The notes beneath the pieces were generated by a model, which had not been told where the DNA came from, did not search any database, and saw only the letters and a program-made list of their open reading frames with translations. Of a stretch of 57,714 bases of DNA, positions 1-9,549 are shown piece after piece. Numbering within the stretch: position 1 is the stretch's first letter; each line of letters begins with the position of its first letter. The stretch is from an uncultured Rhodospirillales bacterium (GTDB taxonomy: Bacteria; Pseudomonadota; Alphaproteobacteria; Azospirillales; Azospirillaceae): positions 1-57,714 of the forward strand of contig CAIZDL010000146.1 of NCBI GenBank assembly GCA_903931735.1, given 5' to 3'. Made by a program: the position numbers and the translations under genes.

Positions 1-1210
1 CGATTGTGGTGGTCACCTCGCGGGTGCCGATCGACGCTTGTTGAACGTTGCGGGCAATCTCGGCGGTTGCCGTTCCTTGTTCTTCCACCGCCGCTGAAAT
101 GGTCGATGCGATGGCGTTGATTTCGTCGATGGTGGCCGAAATCTCTTTGATCGCGGTTACCGCCTCTTGGGTTGCGGCCTGCACCGAGGATATTTGCGCG
201 TCGATTTCCTCGGTGGCCTTGGCCGTTTGGTTGGCCAGACTTTTCACCTCGTTGGCCACCACCGCGAAACCGCGCCCGGCCTCTCCTGCGCGCGCCGCCT
301 CGATGGTGGCGTTAAGGGCGAGGAGATTGGTTTGGGAGGCGATCGAGTTGATCAGCTTGACCACCTCGCCAATTTTCTTGGCCGCGTGCGCGAGTTCGAT
401 CACCTTTTTGTTGGTCCGTCCGGCCTCATTTTTGGCGGCGCCGGTGATGCTCGCCGAGTGGGCAACCTGCCGGCGGATTTCAGAGATCGAGGCGGACAAC
501 TTATCGGCGGCGGCGGCAACGGTCTGGATGTTGACGGTGGCTTCTTCGGCGGCCGAGGCCACCGTGGTCGCCTGCCGGCTGGTTTCGTAGGACGATGCTG
601 CCAAGCGTGTGGCCGACACTTCCAACTGGTCGGTGGCGGAACTCACGGTTCGGACGACGCCCCGAATCTCCCGTTCAAACCGGTTGGCGGCGCCACCGAG
701 TTCGGTCTTGATCAGCGCTTGGGTGTTAACCTCGATGTAGACCGAGGTTGCCAGCTCCATATCGAGAAACACCGCCCGGTTCATCGCTTGAAGAATTTGC
801 GCCAGCCGTTCGGGCTTTTTGCGGTAGGTGACAATGGCGAGATCGACCAGCTTGTTGAGCGTGAAGCAATAGGCCCCGGTATACCAGCTTGGCTCCAGCC
901 CAATTCGCTGGTGGGTTTCTCCGATGGTGCGCACCTGGGCCATGTAGGCATCGTCGAATGTGCCGGTGAAGACGTTCTTCAGCCAATGATTCTTTTGCAG
1001 CGCGCGCGCCCGAGAGACCCGCTCGGCGTTGCCAAGCAGAGCGGCGGTTGCCGGGGTCGAGCGGAGGTAAGCGTAAAATTCGTCAAGGATCGGATCAATC
1101 TTCGGAGCGAGAACCAAGCAAAACTCCCGCAGTGCCGTTTTCGTCTGCTCATCAATTTTTAAAAACCGAATGCGATCTTCGATGCTTGTCAGCTTGCTGG
1201 GCGTTGCCAT
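1..1210 (-). CDS. Globin-coupled methyl-accepting chemotaxis protein (C-terminus cut by window edge)
   Basis: This is a soluble chemoreceptor with a haem-binding sensor, so it probably reports oxygen or another gas to a CheA/CheW array. The visible 403 residues begin with a protoglobin-like domain (about 1-165) with no membrane segment. His100, in [11 protein letters not shown], is the likely proximal haem ligand. A long helical signalling region follows, containing the conserved hairpin around [19 protein letters not shown]. The ATG start gives a natural globin N-terminus. The gene runs off the left edge, so the adaptation helices and any C-terminal CheR tether cannot be judged. The Wsp-like cluster on the other strand starts about 5 kb away, and whether the two interact is unknown. 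The family assignment is firm; the ligand is inferred from HemAT-type proteins. Confidence 0.9.
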   Translation of the reverse strand, partial: MATPSKLTSIEDRIRFLKIDEQTKTALREFCLVLAPKIDPILDEFYAYLRSTPATAALLGNAERVSRARALQKNHWLKNVFTGTFDDAYMAQVRTIGETHQRIGLEPSWYTGAYCFTLNKLVDLAIVTYRKKPERLAQILQAMNRAVFLDMELATSVYIEVNTQALIKTELGGAANRFEREIRGVVRTVSSATDQLEVSATRLAASSYETSRQATTVASAAEEATVNIQTVAAAADKLSASISEIRRQVAHSASITGAAKNEAGRTNKKVIELAHAAKKIGEVVKLINSIASQTNLLALNATIEAARAGEAGRGFAVVANEVKSLANQTAKATEEIDAQISSVQAATQEAVTAIKEISATIDEINAIASTISAAVEEQGTATAEIARNVQQASIGTREVTTTI

Positions 1211-1329
1211 GGCCAAACGTCCTTATCCGAAAGAGAGATGGGGGGGTGCGAATGACCGCGCCAATAGTGCCGGGACCAAGATTTCAGAGAGGAGACTTCA
1301 GAGATGACTTCAACGCCGCTCGCTAAAAA

Positions 1330-4300
1330 TTACGATGTCGGCGCGTCGAACAGGAAATCAAGATCGTCGGATGTGAGTGATCCCGCCCACGAGCCTTCAT
1401 CAAGCATCGCATCGGCGAGAGAGCCTTTGCGTTCTTGAAGTTCGAGGATGCGTTCTTCAACCGTGCCTGAGGCAATCAGCTTGTAGACAAACACGGCCTT
1501 ATCTTGACCGATCCGATGGGCACGGTCGGTGGCTTGGTTTTCCACCGCCGGGTTCCACCATGGGTCGTAGTGGATCACGGTATCGGCCGCCGTAAGGTTG
1601 AGTCCCCGGCCGCCAGCTTTGAGACTGATCAAAAAGAGCGGCACTTCGCACGCCTGAAAACGCTCGACCGGCGTTGCGCGGTCGGCGGTGCTGCCGCGCA
1701 GCTCGACATATTGAATGCCGGTCGGCTTCAAGGCTTCCTTGATCAGGTCCAGCATCGAGGTGAATTGGGAGAACAGCAAAATCCGCCGCCCTTCCTCGAT
1801 CATGCTCGGGACCATGTTGGTCAGCAGTTCCAGTTTGCCGCTGCCGGTAACCCGTCTTGCCGACTCCAGCTTAACCAACCGCGGGTCGCAGCAGGCCTGC
1901 CGAAGTTTCAGGAGCGCATCGAGAATCAGAATTTTGCTGCGGGCAAGGCCGATGCGGGCGATTTCCTCCCGCACCTTTTGGTGCATGGAAAGGCGAATCG
2001 TCTCGTAAAGATCGCGTTGGTCGGAGGCAAGCTCGACCCGGTTGACGATGTTGGTTTTTGGCGGCAAATCGGTGGCAACCGCAGCCTTGGTCCGCCGAAG
2101 CACAAAGGGCCGAAGACGCTTGGCGAGCTGTTTGCGCTTGTCATTGTCGCCCCGCTTCTCGATTGGCGTGCGATAGCGGGCGGTGAATGTTTTGTGATCG
2201 CTGAGAACACCGGGCATCAGGAAGGCAAACTGTGACCAGACTTCGCCCAAATGGTTCTCGATCGGCGTACCCGACAGGCACAAGCGGTGGTGGGCCTTGA
2301 GCTTGCACGCGGCGCGGGTGGATTTGGCCAGCGGGTTCTTGATCGCCTGGGCTTCGTCCAGCACCACCATGTGAAACTCGATCGCGGCCAGGAAATCCAC
2401 GTCCCGGGCCAAAATCGCGTAGGTGGTGATCACTAGGTTGGCCTTCGACACTTCAGAGCGTCGGCTGTGGCGGTCGAGGCCGTGAAAGACCAGCACCGAA
2501 AGACCGGGGGTGAAGCGCCCGGCCTCGGCAACCCAGTTTGGCACCAGGCTGGTCGGGACCACAATCAGGCAGGGCTTATTCAGCCGGCCTTCATGGTTTT
2601 CCACCGCGATGTGGGCCAGGGTTTGCGCGGTTTTGCCCAGGCCCATGTCGTCGGCGAGAATTCCGCCCATTTCGTTGGCGCGCAGAAATTGCAACCAATC
2701 GAGGCCATCACGCTGATAGGGCCGAAGCGAGGCGCGGAAACCGGGCGGCGGCTCAATTTTGGTCGGGACATTGGCGGTGCGCAGGCGTCGCCCAAGGTCC
2801 CGCAGTCGGTCGCCGCCATTCCAGCGGGTCCCGACGATGGCTTCAAGATCCACCAGAGTTGGGACGTCGGCCGAGGGCATCGATAGGCGGCCGTCTTTGG
2901 TCACCCGGCCGTTGGTGATCATTTCTTCGAGAGTGGCGAGGAATTTGGCCACCCGCTCTGCCGGCAGGGCGAGGATGCGGCCATCATCGAGCATCGCCCG
3001 CACTTTGCCATCGGCGGCGAGCGCCGAGGCCATGCCGCCGCGCTCGATGATGCCGATCAGGATTGGCAGCAGCGGAACGCGCCGTCCCTCGATCTCGATG
3101 CCGACATCGAGAGAGAACCAGCCATTGCCGGCCTCGACGACATCAACATCCCAATCGTCGGCGATTTCGATTACCCGGTAGGGGAAGGTTTCCCCCAGCT
3201 CGACCTTCCAACCCTTACGGCGCAAATCCTCGGCGCCGCTCAATACCAGCCATTGCCAGCTTTCCTTTGGGTTGCGGCTTCGAAAGGCGTAGCCACGGCC
3301 ACCGGTGGCGGCGATCCCGGGTGCCGTTACCCGGACGGCGGTGAGCCCAAGCCCGCGCAAGGTTGCGGTGGCGGCTTCCTCCAGCCGACGGTCGCGGCGG
3401 ATGAAGATCGGGCCGTTATCATCCTCGTCGTCTTCCTCGGTGCGGACGAATTGGTTGGCATCATCCTCGCGCACCAGTTGGTCGCCATAGGCGAACTGCA
3501 ACAACAGCACATCGCTACTGCCGTTTTCGCCGGCCGCTGCGGTTAATACCGGCACCGGCACAACATCGATCACGGTCGGCGCCGCCTCGGAACGCCAGGA
3601 GCTGCGTGAGGGCTGGTGCGTGCTTTGGGGGGCTACCTCGTCGATCACCGCCGAGCCGATGTGGCCGGTGGTTTCCGCGACATACCAAGCGGGATCGTTG
3701 CCAAAGAGCCGGGTTTTGGGCGGACGGTTGAGGAACTTATGGGAGCCGGTGCGGGGATTGGTTTCGAGCAAAAACCGTTTGGAAGGGCCGCGCACCAGCT
3801 TTGGGCCATTGAGACCCCAGCGGGCGCGGCCGGTTTCCAGCAGCGCGACGATCAAATCTTCAACGTTTTCCTCATCATCGAGCGAGACCGCAACCAGCGG
3901 CAGGCTGGAGAGCCCGAGCAACCGGCACACGGCGCGGTCGGCTTCTCCCGCCGGACCGGTGAGGGCGTTGTTTTGCGCCCGCTTGGGCGAGCACCCCTCG
4001 ATCCGTCTGGAATTGCGATCTGAAATTTCGGTTGCCACCGTGACATAGAGCGAATCGTCGCCCTCGGCCGCTTCCAGGCCGTAAATGGTTTGGCGGTGTT
4101 CAACTTGGGCATCGGGAACGGCCAAGCGCTCGATGAACGCGCTTTGCGTCGGCCTGACCAGCGCCGGAAACCGTTCAAGCAGCGCAAAAGCGCTGGCGGC
4201 GCCATGGGGACAGCCGGGGGCGCGGCAGGAGCAGGCAACGACGATCATCGAAATGTCTTTAACTTCCGTCACCTCCAGCACAACCCGGTAGCGGTGATGT

Positions 4301-4515
4301 CCGTCTTCGACCATTGCCCGCATTTGGGGCGATTTTAGTGTTTCGTCGGTGGTAACGAAGCCTTCCGCCGCGAGTGCCCGGCCTTTTTCAGCGCGAACGG
4401 GGCCGAAGGCCCTAATAATATCCTCCTCGGCGAAGCGGGCGCGTCCGGGCCGCCGTGCCGCTTTCGCGCCCTGCGCGACCTGCGAACCTGCGGTGGTATT
4501 GTGCCCAACTGCCAT
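1330..4515 (-). CDS. SNF2-family helicase with N-terminal SWIM zinc finger
   Basis: This is a DNA-dependent ATPase/translocase of the bacterial SNF2 (HepA/RapA-related) group, probably remodelling protein-DNA or transcription complexes. Near residue 95 a CxC...CxH pattern (CSCRAPGCPH) forms a SWIM zinc-binding motif. Walker A is DDMGLGKTAQT near residue 620 and the DEAQ box (VVLDEAQAIKN) is near 720. The helicase C-terminal domain includes LLFSQFTSMLDLI and ends with the motif around ATDRAHRIGQ. I chose the ATG at 4515, preceded by an AGAGGAT-like ribosome site. An in-frame ATG 54 bases upstream has no usable spacing and would add 18 residues. It is transcribed alone and divergently from tsaD. 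The ATPase family is clear; the cellular role is not known. Confidence 0.9.
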   Translation of the reverse strand: MAVGHNTTAGSQVAQGAKAARRPGRARFAEEDIIRAFGPVRAEKGRALAAEGFVTTDETLKSPQMRAMVEDGHHRYRVVLEVTEVKDISMIVVACSCRAPGCPHGAASAFALLERFPALVRPTQSAFIERLAVPDAQVEHRQTIYGLEAAEGDDSLYVTVATEISDRNSRRIEGCSPKRAQNNALTGPAGEADRAVCRLLGLSSLPLVAVSLDDEENVEDLIVALLETGRARWGLNGPKLVRGPSKRFLLETNPRTGSHKFLNRPPKTRLFGNDPAWYVAETTGHIGSAVIDEVAPQSTHQPSRSSWRSEAAPTVIDVVPVPVLTAAAGENGSSDVLLLQFAYGDQLVREDDANQFVRTEEDDEDDNGPIFIRRDRRLEEAATATLRGLGLTAVRVTAPGIAATGGRGYAFRSRNPKESWQWLVLSGAEDLRRKGWKVELGETFPYRVIEIADDWDVDVVEAGNGWFSLDVGIEIEGRRVPLLPILIGIIERGGMASALAADGKVRAMLDDGRILALPAERVAKFLATLEEMITNGRVTKDGRLSMPSADVPTLVDLEAIVGTRWNGGDRLRDLGRRLRTANVPTKIEPPPGFRASLRPYQRDGLDWLQFLRANEMGGILADDMGLGKTAQTLAHIAVENHEGRLNKPCLIVVPTSLVPNWVAEAGRFTPGLSVLVFHGLDRHSRRSEVSKANLVITTYAILARDVDFLAAIEFHMVVLDEAQAIKNPLAKSTRAACKLKAHHRLCLSGTPIENHLGEVWSQFAFLMPGVLSDHKTFTARYRTPIEKRGDNDKRKQLAKRLRPFVLRRTKAAVATDLPPKTNIVNRVELASDQRDLYETIRLSMHQKVREEIARIGLARSKILILDALLKLRQACCDPRLVKLESARRVTGSGKLELLTNMVPSMIEEGRRILLFSQFTSMLDLIKEALKPTGIQYVELRGSTADRATPVERFQACEVPLFLISLKAGGRGLNLTAADTVIHYDPWWNPAVENQATDRAHRIGQDKAVFVYKLIASGTVEERILELQERKGSLADAMLDEGSWAGSLTSDDLDFLFDAPTS

Positions 4516-4823
4516 CCCTAACGATCCTCTCGAGTCCCCAGTGCCAAATGGCCGCAACCTGTGGCGCATCCTGGCGTTTTGCCAAATCTATGTCCCAGCG
4601 CTAGTTACCACAAGATGTAGCCGCCGTCACGCCAAACAGCACAAGCTGCGCTTCCGTTCCCGAACCCAAAGCAGGGCGAAGCAATAGCGAGCCCTCTATG
4701 ATATGGTGAAAAATTATTGAGATCAATAAGTTATAAAAGAATTGCTTGCCGTCTTCCGGCCGGCTTGCCAAAATCAGCGGACCGAAAAAAAATTTACGGG
4801 CGCGTAAGTCTGGAGCTGGTTAG
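4516..4823. other. Divergent intergenic region between SNF2 helicase and tsaD
   Basis: This gap must hold promoters for both flanking genes. Its right half (about 4695-4800) is clearly richer in A and T than the surrounding DNA. I find no convincing -35/-10 pair at normal spacing. A short inverted repeat at 4715-4728 is listed separately. No supported coding region is present. Confidence 0.5.
4715..4728. promoter_or_regulatory. Candidate operator: inverted repeat TATTGA-GA-TCAATA
   Basis: A perfect 6-base inverted repeat separated by GA sits in the AT-rich part of the helicase/tsaD divergent region. It resembles an FNR/CRP half-site pair, but the spacer is 2 bases rather than the 4 expected of TTGAT-N4-ATCAA. 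It could therefore be another regulator's site or chance. Confidence 0.2.
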
Positions 4824-5882
4824 ATGATTGTCCTCGGTATCGAAACAAGCTGCGATGAAACCTCCGCCGCGCTTGTGAATGAGAATAAGCAAATATTATC
4901 AAATGTCATCCTGTCTCAAATTGCCGAGCACGAGCCTTATGGCGGCGTTGTACCGGAGATTGCGGCGCGTGCGCACCTTGATCATCTCGATCGATTGATC
5001 AGGGAAGCGCTGGAGATAGCGGGAGTGGATCTTGGCAAGGTTTCAGGGGTCGCTGCCGCCGCCGGACCGGGTTTGATTGGCGGCGTAATCGTGGGTGTAA
5101 TGACCGCTAAAGCGATTGCCTTGGCGCGCGGCCTGCCATTTATTGCCGTCAATCATCTTGAAGGCCATGCGCTCACCGCGCGTCTCACCAACGACGTTGA
5201 ATGGCCGTTTTTGCTTCTTCTCGTGTCGGGCGGGCATTGTCAGCTCTTATTGGTTGAAGGTGTCGGGCGGTATCGGCGGCTCGGCACCACTATCGATGAT
5301 GCGGTGGGGGAGGCGTTTGATAAGGCGGCGAAGCTGATCGGGCTCGGCTACCCCGGCGGCCCGCGGTTGGAACAGGCGGCGCTGCGCGCGCGCGATCCCG
5401 GCCGTTTTGATCTGCCGCGGCCGATGCTGGGGCGACCGGGGTGCGATTTTTCGTTTTCGGGTTTGAAGACCGCCGTTCGCCGGTGTCTCGACGAGTTGCC
5501 CAAGCCCTTACCCGCGCAAGATGGCGCCGATTTGGCCTCGGCCTTTCAGAGCGCGGTGGGCGACGCGCTGGCCGACCGCACCGCCCGAGCAATGGATTTG
5601 GCGGCAACTTTGGCGCCCGAATGCCGGACTTTGGTGGTGGCCGGCGGAGTCGCGGCCAATATGAGCGTCCGGGCAAGGCTCGATGCCCAATCCGCGCGCA
5701 AAGGCTGGCGCTTTGTGGCGCCCCCGCTGGGCCTTTGCACCGATAATGCCGCCATGATCGCCTGGGCCGGGCTGGAGCGGTTGCGTCTGGGCATGACCGA
5801 TGGCCTCGATTTTGCCCCCCGTCCGCGGTGGCCGCTCGATCCCGATGCGCCCAAAGCGCGCGGCGCCGGGGTGAAAGCGTAG
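4824..5882 (+). CDS. tsaD: tRNA N6-adenosine threonylcarbamoyltransferase TsaD
   Basis: TsaD transfers the threonylcarbamoyl group from threonylcarbamoyl-AMP to A37 of tRNAs that read ANN codons, working with TsaB and TsaE in the cytoplasm. The 352-residue length is typical. The N-terminus has the family signature [14 protein letters not shown]. The metal-binding histidines His111 and His115 lie in [12 protein letters not shown]. The ATP-binding fold is supported by VSGGHCQL and [15 protein letters not shown] is placed 8 bases before the ATG. TsaB and TsaE are not in this window. The next gene on the same strand is unrelated in function. I see no truncation or missing key residue. Confidence 0.97.
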   Translation: MIVLGIETSCDETSAALVNENKQILSNVILSQIAEHEPYGGVVPEIAARAHLDHLDRLIREALEIAGVDLGKVSGVAAAAGPGLIGGVIVGVMTAKAIALARGLPFIAVNHLEGHALTARLTNDVEWPFLLLLVSGGHCQLLLVEGVGRYRRLGTTIDDAVGEAFDKAAKLIGLGYPGGPRLEQAALRARDPGRFDLPRPMLGRPGCDFSFSGLKTAVRRCLDELPKPLPAQDGADLASAFQSAVGDALADRTARAMDLAATLAPECRTLVVAGGVAANMSVRARLDAQSARKGWRFVAPPLGLCTDNAAMIAWAGLERLRLGMTDGLDFAPRPRWPLDPDAPKARGAGVKA

Positions 5883-5973
5883 CCGCTTATGGTGGGCAAG
5901 ATGTTGGGCAAGCGCGCGTCTTTTCTGTTAAAATGCCATCGCATCCTGTCCACCAGGCAAGGGAGACGAGGAC

Positions 5974-6351
5974 ATGTCGCTTGAAGGAGAGATCGACAAG
6001 GCTGTTGGCGCGCATCGCGCGTGGAAGCAGCGTCTTAAGGCCGTCATCGAGACTGGGGAATCCGAAATCACCGTTGAAGCTGCGTCGAGGGATGATCTCT
6101 GCGCGTTTGGACAGTGGCTCTATGGCACGACGATTGCCCAAGGGGCGAAGGAGCTACCGGATTATAAAGGGGTTAAGGCCCTCCATGCCAGTTTTCACCA
6201 CTATGCCGCGGAAATTCTCGATCTCGCGCTTCAGGGCAAAAAGGCCGAGGCGTCGGCCTTGCTTGGGGTTACCGCCAACTACAGCAAGGTTTCGGCCCAG
6301 CTCACCCAGGCCATGATAAAGTGGCAAAAAGATGCCGGGGGGAGATTTTGA
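5974..6351 (+). CDS. Stand-alone CZB (chemoreceptor zinc-binding) domain protein
   Basis: The whole 125-residue protein is a CZB domain, a zinc-binding four-helix unit usually fused to chemoreceptors or diguanylate cyclases. The expected ligands are visible as His14 (in AHRAWKQRL), Cys43 (in LCAFGQWLYG), His71 and His75 (in LHASFHHYAAEIL). In characterised family members the Cys/Zn centre responds to zinc or oxidants such as HOCl. No other domain, signal peptide or membrane segment is present, so it would have to act through a partner. It lies about 190 bases upstream of the Wsp-like operon on the same strand, which makes a soluble sensory accessory to that system plausible but unproven. Family call strong, role inferred. 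Confidence 0.85.
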   Translation: MSLEGEIDKAVGAHRAWKQRLKAVIETGESEITVEAASRDDLCAFGQWLYGTTIAQGAKELPDYKGVKALHASFHHYAAEILDLALQGKKAEASALLGVTANYSKVSAQLTQAMIKWQKDAGGRF

Positions 6352-6539
6352 TAAAGGGCGGCATTTGTCTTAAGGTACGGCAGGGGCATTTTAGCGACGT
6401 TGGAGCAATTCGGGGGCATTAAAGGATGCGAGGGCGATTGCGGCAGCGTCGCTCCTGATCTACATTGGTTGTTACGGGCACTTGCGTTGGGGGACACGCT
6501 GTCTGCGACATGGAGGCTGGGGGAGTATTGGACCGTTCG

Positions 6540-7010
6540 ATGCTCAAAGTGCTGGTGGTCGATGATTTGGCCGTTGTCCGGGCACTGATCCGTCAGCAAC
6601 TCGCGGTCCTTGGGATCACCTGGGTCGCGGAGGCGGCCGATGGCGCCGATGCTCTGCATCGGTTGTCGCGGGAACCCGATATCGACCTGATCCTGTGCGA
6701 CTGGCACATGATGCCGATGGATGGGTTTGATTTTTGCGCCCGGGTTCAGGCCACGCCCTATTTGGGCGGGCGCAAGATTCCGGTGGTGTTCATTACCGGG
6801 GATCAACGGCTGGCGGATGCGGATCGACGGCGCCGGGCGCTTGACTCGGCCCGGGGGCTGGGCATCGTTGATATTCTGGTCAAGCCTTTTGGCACCGAAG
6901 AGTTGCGGGCGGTGCTGGCTCAGTGCGCGCCTTCGTGGTCGCGGTTCAAGGCTGGGGCGCCAGCACAGGAGGAAGCCGTGCGGCCGGTGACCCCAGACGG
7001 GGAAACATAA
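6540..7010 (+). CDS. Single-domain response regulator (CheY-like) at head of Wsp-like operon
   Basis: A 156-residue receiver domain without an output domain. The acidic pair Asp8/Asp9 is in VLVVDDLAVVR. The phosphoacceptor is Asp54 (LILCDWHMMPMDG), the Thr position is in FITGDQ, and the conserved Lys115 is in ILVKPFG. It has a longer loop before beta5 than CheY and a 30-residue tail. The start is uncertain: the ATG used here gives the standard receiver N-terminus, but a TTG four codons upstream has a better-spaced GGGGGAG, and another in-frame ATG lies at 6510. The next gene begins 10 bases after the stop, so it belongs to the operon. It may be a phosphate sink or output for the CheA encoded downstream. 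Confidence 0.85.
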   Translation: MLKVLVVDDLAVVRALIRQQLAVLGITWVAEAADGADALHRLSREPDIDLILCDWHMMPMDGFDFCARVQATPYLGGRKIPVVFITGDQRLADADRRRRALDSARGLGIVDILVKPFGTEELRAVLAQCAPSWSRFKAGAPAQEEAVRPVTPDGET

Positions 7011-7019
7011 GGCAATACC

Positions 7020-7517
7020 ATGCCAAAGTTGCTGATTTTCGACGTGGCCGATACGGTTCTGGCGCTTCCGGTTGGTGGTGTTTGTGAAGTCCTGCCGGTG
7101 CCGCTTTTATCGCGGCCACCACAAACGCCATTGTTGATCGAGGGGTTCTTTAACCTGCGCGGCGCGGCGGCGTCGGTGGTGCGGCTTGATGTGTTGCTTG
7201 GTTTGGCAGGTGGGGGCGCTGCGATTTATGCGCCGTTGCTGCTGTTGAAACCGGGCGCGATGGGGACCGGGGCGGGGCCATTGGCCCTGCTGGTGGATCG
7301 GGTGCGCGGTATCCGGGCCGTTGCCGCGAGTGCGGTGTTGCCGGTGTCTGAAACCGGCAGCCTCAATGGCTGTGTCGTGGCGGAAGTCGCCGATGGTGGG
7401 CCGCTGATCCATCTTTTGTCGCTGGAGCGCTTGTTGCTGGAAAAGGAGCGCCGTTGCATCACCGAGCATCGGGCGCTGGCGGCGCGGCGGCTGGCTGGGC
7501 TTGGGGATGCCGGATGA
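7020..7517 (+). CDS. cheW: CheW-like adaptor (WspB-like)
   Basis: A 165-residue CheW-type SH3-like adaptor that would link the receptor to the CheA kinase. It shows the CheW core pattern: LIFDVADTVLALPVGGVCEVL, then FFNLRGAAASVVRLDVLLGL and LLVDRVRGIRAVA. It is the first of two CheW proteins in the cluster, as WspB and WspD are in Pseudomonas. Its stop codon overlaps the start of the CheR gene in an ATGA arrangement, so translation is probably coupled. Sequence conservation is low compared with taxis CheW proteins, which fits an alternative-function chemosensory system. Confidence 0.85.
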   Translation: MPKLLIFDVADTVLALPVGGVCEVLPVPLLSRPPQTPLLIEGFFNLRGAAASVVRLDVLLGLAGGGAAIYAPLLLLKPGAMGTGAGPLALLVDRVRGIRAVAASAVLPVSETGSLNGCVVAEVADGGPLIHLLSLERLLLEKERRCITEHRALAARRLAGLGDAG

Positions 7518-8923
7518 GCGAGGCGCTGGTTTCGGTTGGGGCGCTGGTGCGGGATAGCGGCTTCAGCAGGCTCAAGAGTTACATCATTGGCCTGACCGGT
7601 CTTGCCTATTACGACGACAAAGACGATGCGCTGGCGGAGCGCCTGGCCCGCAGGCTGCGGGCGAATGGCCGCGCCGATTGCACCGGCTATCTGGAGTTGC
7701 TCATGTCGGACCCCGAGGGGCGGCGTGAGCTTGATGAGCTGATTTCAGAACTGACCATCGGCGAAACTTTCTTTTTCCGTTATCCCGAACAGTTTGAGGC
7801 CTTGCGTACGATCATCCTGCCAGACTGCATCGCCCGCAATCGGGATGAGCGGCGCCTGCGCGTGTGGTCGGCGGGATGCTCGACCGGAGCCGAGCCTTAT
7901 TCTATCGCCGTGCTGGTCCATGAAGTTTTGGGCGAACATTTGCCCGACTGGCATGTCACGATTCTGGCAACCGACATCAACCGTGATTTTTTGGCCCGCG
8001 CCCGCACCGGCAGGTTTGGCGACTGGGCGTTGCGCTCGGTTGCCGAAAGCCAGCGCGCGGCGTTGTTCGTGGCCGATAACGGCCAGTGGTTGCTCCGAAA
8101 TCCTTATCGCGGCATGGTCAGCTTTGCCCACCACAACCTGATTTCTCCCGGCGACTGTTGGATGCCGCCCGATGGGTTTGGCGGTGGCGGTTTTGACATT
8201 ATCCTGTGTCGCAATGTGTTGATTTATTTTGACCGGGAGACGATCCAGCTTTTGCTGCCGCGTCTTGCCGATGGGCTGAAGGCGGATGGCTGGTTGCTGG
8301 TTGGCTCCTCCGAGCCGAACGAGGATTTCAACCGGGTCTTTGCCACCGTGAACGCTCCCGGCACCACGCTTTATCGCAAGGCCGCTCCGGCATCCCCTCC
8401 GCTTTGGGCGGCCGAGGCGCCACAAATTCGGGTTTTGCCGCCGCGGCCCGCCCGTATTGCGCGGTCGCGGGCGCTGCCGCCAAGGCGCTCGCCCCCGCCA
8501 GCGGTGCCGGTGGAGCGCCCCCGGCCGTCGCTTTCAGAAATCATCGACCTTGCCGACCGTGGTCGCTGGGATGAAGCGCGGCGGGTCTGCGATCAGTGCC
8601 TTGCCGTTGATGCCATGAACCCGGTAACGCACTATCTGTCCGCACTGGTTCATCATCATGGCGGTACGGGGTCGCTGGAGGCTGAACAAAGTTGCCGCAA
8701 GGCGATTTACCTCGATCGGAATTTCGCCCTGGCCCATTACCAGCTTGGTGCCATCCTTGCCGGACGCGGGGAGCCGGCGGGGGCCAGGCGGGCGCTGCTC
8801 AACGTGCTGCGGATATTGGAGCAGTTGCCCGACACCGCCCCGTTGCCGGCGGGTGATGGCTTGACTGCGGGGGGCCTCCGCGCGATGGTCAAGCTTCGTC
8901 TTGAGGGAAGGGGACGCTCTTGA
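7514..8923 (+). CDS. cheR: Chemoreceptor glutamate methyltransferase CheR with C-terminal TPR region (WspC-like)
   Basis: CheR uses S-adenosylmethionine to methylate glutamates on the receptor signalling helices. The 469-residue protein starts with the all-alpha CheR N-domain. The catalytic domain has the SAM motif WSAGCSTGAEPYSIAVL and DIILCRNVLIYFDRE. After a Pro/Arg-rich linker (about 305-345) come tetratricopeptide-like repeats, including AIYLDRNFALAHYQLGAILA. This CheR-TPR layout is that of WspC. I chose the ATG that overlaps the cheW stop (ATGA); a longer in-frame reading would lie inside cheW. The following gene starts in a TTGA overlap with this stop, indicating strong translational coupling. 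Confidence 0.93.
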   Translation: MSEALVSVGALVRDSGFSRLKSYIIGLTGLAYYDDKDDALAERLARRLRANGRADCTGYLELLMSDPEGRRELDELISELTIGETFFFRYPEQFEALRTIILPDCIARNRDERRLRVWSAGCSTGAEPYSIAVLVHEVLGEHLPDWHVTILATDINRDFLARARTGRFGDWALRSVAESQRAALFVADNGQWLLRNPYRGMVSFAHHNLISPGDCWMPPDGFGGGGFDIILCRNVLIYFDRETIQLLLPRLADGLKADGWLLVGSSEPNEDFNRVFATVNAPGTTLYRKAAPASPPLWAAEAPQIRVLPPRPARIARSRALPPRRSPPPAVPVERPRPSLSEIIDLADRGRWDEARRVCDQCLAVDAMNPVTHYLSALVHHHGGTGSLEAEQSCRKAIYLDRNFALAHYQLGAILAGRGEPAGARRALLNVLRILEQLPDTAPLPAGDGLTAGGLRAMVKLRLEGRGRS

Positions 8924-9504
8924 TTCGGCGCGCCATCGATTGGGCCGATGTTCACCGTCGCCTGGAGCAGAGCCAGGCCGCTTTGTCTGACACGTCTGAG
9001 CAGAGTTCAGAGCGTGTCCGGCAGATTTTGGCCGAGCGCACCCGGCGGATGGCAGCCGTCGTCGTGGATACCCGCAAAGAGCGTTTGGCGCTGCTGCTGG
9101 TCTGCCGGCTGGGGGCCGAGCGCTATGCCATGCATCTGGGCGAGGTGGCGGAGGTTGCGGCGCTGGGGGCGCTGGCCTTGCCGCCGCGCGCTCCGCCCGC
9201 CCTGCTTGGCGCTATGAACCTGCGTGGAGTTGTGCACCGGGTGTTCGATCTGGGCCGGCTGATGGGCGGGGCGGGGTTGGTGGGGGCGGGGGAGCCCGGC
9301 GGGCATGTCGTGGTTCTGCGCCGCCAGGAGTTTCCAACCGGTTTGCGGGTTGATCAGGCCGAGGGCATCGTTCCCATTCTCGCCGACCGGCTGGCGGTGA
9401 ACGCCAGTGCGCACCAAAACTGTTTTACCAAAACCATGGTCGACGGCCTTCTGATCCTTGATCTCGACAAAATCAAGGCGCTGATCGCCGGGCCGGGGAA
9501 GTAA
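8920..9504 (+). CDS. cheW: CheW-like adaptor with N-terminal helical extension (WspD-like)
   Basis: The second CheW-type adaptor of the cluster, 194 residues. An N-terminal helical extension of about 60 residues contains ILAERTRRMA, a pattern common in WspD-type proteins. The CheW fold then starts at LALLLVCRLGAERYAMHLGEV and includes ALLGAMNLRGVVHRVFDLGRL. The likely start is TTG, overlapping the cheR stop by four bases, with GGGAAGGGGA just upstream; no ATG would preserve the extension. The 45-base gap to the receptor gene is the largest inside the operon. Both CheW proteins probably join the receptor, CheA and CheR in one array. Confidence 0.87.
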   Translation: MIRRAIDWADVHRRLEQSQAALSDTSEQSSERVRQILAERTRRMAAVVVDTRKERLALLLVCRLGAERYAMHLGEVAEVAALGALALPPRAPPALLGAMNLRGVVHRVFDLGRLMGGAGLVGAGEPGGHVVVLRRQEFPTGLRVDQAEGIVPILADRLAVNASAHQNCFTKTMVDGLLILDLDKIKALIAGPGK

Positions 9505-9549
9505 CGTCGTATATCGGTCAACCGATGCAGCACTCAGAAGGACGGCGCC

